A stretch of 16,060 nucleotides of DNA from RYN-124 sp046262175 (GTDB taxonomy: Bacteria; Actinomycetota; Actinomycetes; Mycobacteriales; SCTD01), in the NCBI GenBank assembly GCA_046262175.1, contig JBHENF010000217.1, positions 1-16,060 on the forward strand, read 5' to 3'. A program made the position numbers and the translations under genes. This document shows positions 14,407 to 16,060 of this stretch, piece after piece; within the stretch, counting starts at the first letter, position 1, and the number at the start of each line of letters is the position of its first letter. The notes beneath the pieces were generated by a model that was not told the origin of the DNA, did no database searches, and saw nothing but the letters and a program-made list of their open reading frames with translations.

Positions 14407-15374
14407 CCCCGGATCGCCGACCCAATCGCGTCCCGGAAGCCCTGCACGGACGGGAACGGGACGCAGAACACCTCGATCTCGATGCTCGCCAGCTGCGAGG
14501 CCTGCACGCGCTTGCGCACCGTCTCGGCCCAGACGGCGACGGCGCTGCGGACTGCGGCCTCGACGTCCGCGCCCCCGGACCGGACGTCGGGGTAGTCGTC
14601 CTGGTCGAACCCGACCAGGCACGCCCCGCGGAACTCGACGCGGGCGCTGCGCGGGTCGTCGTCGTCGAAGAACGCCCTCAGGGCGTTCGTGAGGGCGTTG
14701 TCCTCGAGCTGTGCGTGGTCGCGGAGCAGGAGCATGTCGCGGCCCCTCGCGTCCGTCGGGCCCACGAGCATCTTCGAGACGCTGTCGAGGCATTCGCGGA
14801 CGGCGTCCGTCACGTTCGCGTGGAGCTTCGACTCGCCCCAGTAGATCGCGAGCCCGCCGTCGTCGCGGGCGGCGGCGTGGACCCCGTCGGCGCCGTGCAC
14901 GTGCATCGCCGAGCTGGTCTTCAGCGGCATCTTGCACAGGATCTGCGGTATCCCGAGAACGACCTCGAGGAGCAAGTAGAGGAGGAGCTCTCCGCCTTCG
15001 CCGGACTTCTCCAGGTGGGTGAACAGGCTCCGGGCCTCGTTCTGGAGCCGGCCCAGCGGCATCGTGGACCGGTCCGCGAGGTAGGCGCGTTTCGCCTCTT
15101 CGATCCTGCCGCGCGGGATGCAGAAGTCGACGATCTCGGCCGCGAGCCGCGCGGTGAGCTGGTCGATCCGGGGCTTGCCGTCGGGGCCGCATACGACGAA
15201 GTGCGCGCGGCATGTCGACCGTGTCCCTGCGAGCCGGGCCGGGGGCGCGAAGTGGTGAAGGTGCGCGTCGACGTTCTGGGCGCGTCCTCGTGCCGCGTTC
15301 GCGAGCGTGGTCCGAAGCCACGCGTCGTCGCCAAGCGCCCGCCGCACGACGTCGTCGTCGGTCGCTGCGGTCAC
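14403..15374 (-). CDS. hamA: HamA, Hachiman nuclease (DUF1837)
   Basis: GTG at 15374 is chosen as start, giving 323 residues, near the usual HamA length; the frame extends to a TTG at 15536, but that part is low-complexity. DUF1837 features are clear: GEGGELLLYLLLEVVLG (125-141), KMPLKTSSAMHVHGADGVH (148-166) and LAIYWGESKLH (175-185). D163 with E181 and K183 fits the PD-(D/E)xK-type active site (the E-x-K pair is GESK), as described for HamA. The protein is cytoplasmic and should cut DNA when released by HamB, stopping phage spread through loss of cell DNA. It overlaps hamB by four bases. No Shine-Dalgarno precedes the GTG, but a 19-codon leader reading frame ends exactly in GTGA at this start, so coupling is possible. 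A perfect palindrome lies about 147 bases upstream. Confidence 0.92.
   Translation of the reverse strand: MTAATDDDVVRRALGDDAWLRTTLANAARGRAQNVDAHLHHFAPPARLAGTRSTCRAHFVVCGPDGKPRIDQLTARLAAEIVDFCIPRGRIEEAKRAYLADRSTMPLGRLQNEARSLFTHLEKSGEGGELLLYLLLEVVLGIPQILCKMPLKTSSAMHVHGADGVHAAARDDGGLAIYWGESKLHANVTDAVRECLDSVSKMLVGPTDARGRDMLLLRDHAQLEDNALTNALRAFFDDDDPRSARVEFRGACLVGFDQDDYPDVRSGGADVEAAVRSAVAVWAETVRKRVQASQLASIEIEVFCVPFPSVQGFRDAIGSAIRG
14671..14687. repeat. Palindrome inside hamA
   Basis: AACGCCCT-C-AGGGCGTT is a perfect 8-1-8 palindrome in the coding sequence for NALRAFF of HamA, and a further AGGGCGTT lies at 14692-14699. The repeat comes from a duplicated N-A-L codon pattern (NALTNALRAF), so it may be only a by-product of the protein sequence. 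Confidence 0.5.
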
Positions 15375-15430
15375 CGGCTGCGCCCGTCGGAACGCGCCGG
15401 CCGGTGGCGGGCTCTGTCGGTGGGCGGCAT
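15371..15430 (-). CDS. Possible 19-codon leader peptide before hamA
   Basis: An ATG at 15430 opens a short frame, MPPTDRARHRPARSDGRSR, whose TGA overlaps the GTG start of hamA (GTGA at 15371-15374). An AGGAG lies upstream but 14 bases away, which is long for a ribosome binding site. Because the hamA GTG has no site of its own, ribosomes ending here could re-initiate on hamA. The composition is like random high-GC DNA, so confidence is low. Confidence 0.22.
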   Translation of the reverse strand: MPPTDRARHRPARSDGRSR

Positions 15431-15740
15431 GTCGTTGCTCGTCGCTCCTGGCGTCGGGTGGGGAATCGCCTATTGTCCGCCCGCGAGTCCCTGCCGGGCC
15501 GCCGGACGCGCCAGCCGGACGTTGCGCGGTGCGCAACGGACGCGGGCTGCTAGTCCGCCGGCGGACGGGCCGGTTCGGGAGCCGCCTGGAGCCGGAGCTC
15601 TTCGAGAAAAGCGCACGCGGTGATGAGGGTGCCGCACCAGCAGACCGCGCTTCCCGCAGGCTGGACGCCGTGCCCGGCAGGACGACCGGCAGCGGGGAGC
15701 CGGTCCGGCTCCGGTTCGGCGGTCACGCCGCGACGGTCGC
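15375..15740. other. 366-base hamAB upstream region
   Basis: No gene is supported apart from the doubtful 19-codon leader. The region contains the palindrome at 15520-15538 and presumably the hamAB promoter, which could not be read with confidence. A plus-strand TATTGT at 15471-15476 resembles a -10 box but lacks a matching -35. Plus-strand frames here are Arg/Ala/Pro-rich. Confidence 0.45.
15520..15538. promoter_or_regulatory. Perfect palindrome upstream of hamAB
   Basis: CGTTGCGC-GGT-GCGCAACG is a perfect 8-3-8 inverted repeat about 147 bases before the hamA start. Its inner 17 bases match 10314-10330 at 14 positions, and its core GCGC-ACC-GCGC (minus strand) recurs in the palindrome at 1104-1124. 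Operator-like by form and position; no regulator is assigned. Confidence 0.5.
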
Positions 15741-16040
15741 ATGCCGCTGGGACAGGTCCGGACGGGCGCGGGGGAGCGGGTGGCGCTGGGCGGGCCCGGC
15801 CGGCGCCTCCGCCCGATCGGCCGCGATCCGCGCATCGCCTACCCGAACAACGACTACTTCCGCGACGTCGTTACCAAGTTCAACTCTCTGACGCTGACTG
15901 CTGGCGCCTACAACTGCAACAAGTCGGTTTGGTACGTGGATCGATACCAGAGCGCCGCCCACGGAACGCTGGTAGCCACGCTCCCTGGTGGCACCGATTT
16001 CACCCGCGAGTATCACTCGTTCTCGATTCGCAACAACTAG
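15741..16040 (+). CDS. 3' part of a secreted-looking protein, possibly truncated
   Basis: From about 15831 the frame reads RIAYPNNDYFRDVVTKFNSL and on to YHSFSIRNN with a TAG stop at 16038-16040. This stretch is rich in Asn, Tyr, Thr and Ser with aromatic residues and one Cys, as in small exported beta proteins, and its third codon positions are visibly less GC-rich than the rest of the window. The frame can be opened at ATG 15741, but residues 1-30 (Gly/Arg-rich, no signal peptide, no ribosome binding site) look like read-through of non-coding DNA. The likely reading is a gene that lost its 5' part at a junction near 15820-15840. The family is not recognised; an exported inhibitor-like or SH3-like protein is possible. 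Confidence 0.45.
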   Translation: MPLGQVRTGAGERVALGGPGRRLRPIGRDPRIAYPNNDYFRDVVTKFNSLTLTAGAYNCNKSVWYVDRYQSAAHGTLVATLPGGTDFTREYHSFSIRNN

Positions 16041-16060
16041 CGCAGGCATACGAGTTGAGC

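Noticed and set aside
12047..14595. Large frames on both strands within hamB (792 and 700 residues)
   Set aside because: Both overlap the hamB frame, which carries all helicase motifs; they are composition artefacts.
14407..15321. Extension of the hamB frame upstream to 15321, giving a 1170-residue protein
   Set aside because: The extension lies entirely antisense-free but out of frame within hamA and is Arg/Pro-rich; the ATG at 14406 overlapping the hamA stop is the natural start.
15375..15536. Longer hamA from the TTG at 15536
   Set aside because: The added 54 residues are low-complexity, the TTG lies within a palindrome, and DUF1837 similarity begins after the GTG at 15374.
15723..16049. 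108-residue minus-strand frame at the right edge
   Set aside because: It is codon-aligned antisense to the plus-strand frame, which has a natural aromatic/Asn-rich ending; no ribosome binding site supports the minus-strand start.
1..16060. CRISPR arrays, insertion sequences, integrase or recombinase genes
   Set aside because: No regularly spaced repeats, transposase DDE patterns or tyrosine/serine recombinase motifs were found on either strand.

Overview
The window comes from a very GC-rich genome. Coding regions prefer G/C at third codon positions, GTG starts are common, and secreted proteins carry actinobacterial-style signal peptides and domains (DUF2690-like, long XRE regulators, bacterial Ig-like tails). 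An actinobacterium, probably an actinomycete, is the best reading. I cannot name the genus. The layout is that of an accessory region beside a tRNA gene. No integrase, transposase or CRISPR array is visible.

Left edge: the 3' end of a secreted beta-sandwich protein (1-492) and a tRNA with anticodon CAT (652-725). About 550 bases without a convincing gene follow, but they hold several strong inverted repeats and a tandem decamer. Next is a tight two-gene operon (1273-3587): a 117-residue unknown protein and a 654-residue protein whose N-terminal third looks like a divergent ParB/Srx-type domain. Its 3' end converges with a long XRE regulator (3842-5380, minus). That regulator diverges from two secreted proteins with overlapping genes: a DUF2690-like Cys-rich protein and an SH3-like plus alpha/beta-hydrolase-like protein (5576-7086).

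Middle: a minus-strand operon runs 10135 to 7377. It encodes a 310-residue protein with a loose resemblance to nucleoid-associated (NdpA/YejK) proteins, a 513-residue protein with a membrane-anchored C-terminus, and a 62-residue protein. A divergent plus-strand gene (10436-11429) is broken by three apparent frameshifts and ends in a HEPN-like RNxxxH motif.

Right: a complete Hachiman anti-phage system lies on the minus strand. hamA (DUF1837 nuclease-like, 14403-15374) overlaps hamB (superfamily 2 helicase, 11809-14406) by ATGA. Beyond it, composition shifts towards lower GC and the 3' part of another secreted-looking gene appears (to 16040), which may mark the end of the inserted segment.

Taken together, this looks like a defence/accessory island with one recognisable system (Hachiman), two multi-gene cassettes I cannot assign (1273-3587 and 7377-10135) and a decayed HEPN-like gene. 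Upstream regions of these units carry perfect or near-perfect palindromes. Two of them (10314-10330 and 15521-15537) match at 14 of 17 positions, which suggests shared control. All assignments are by eye; no database search was run.
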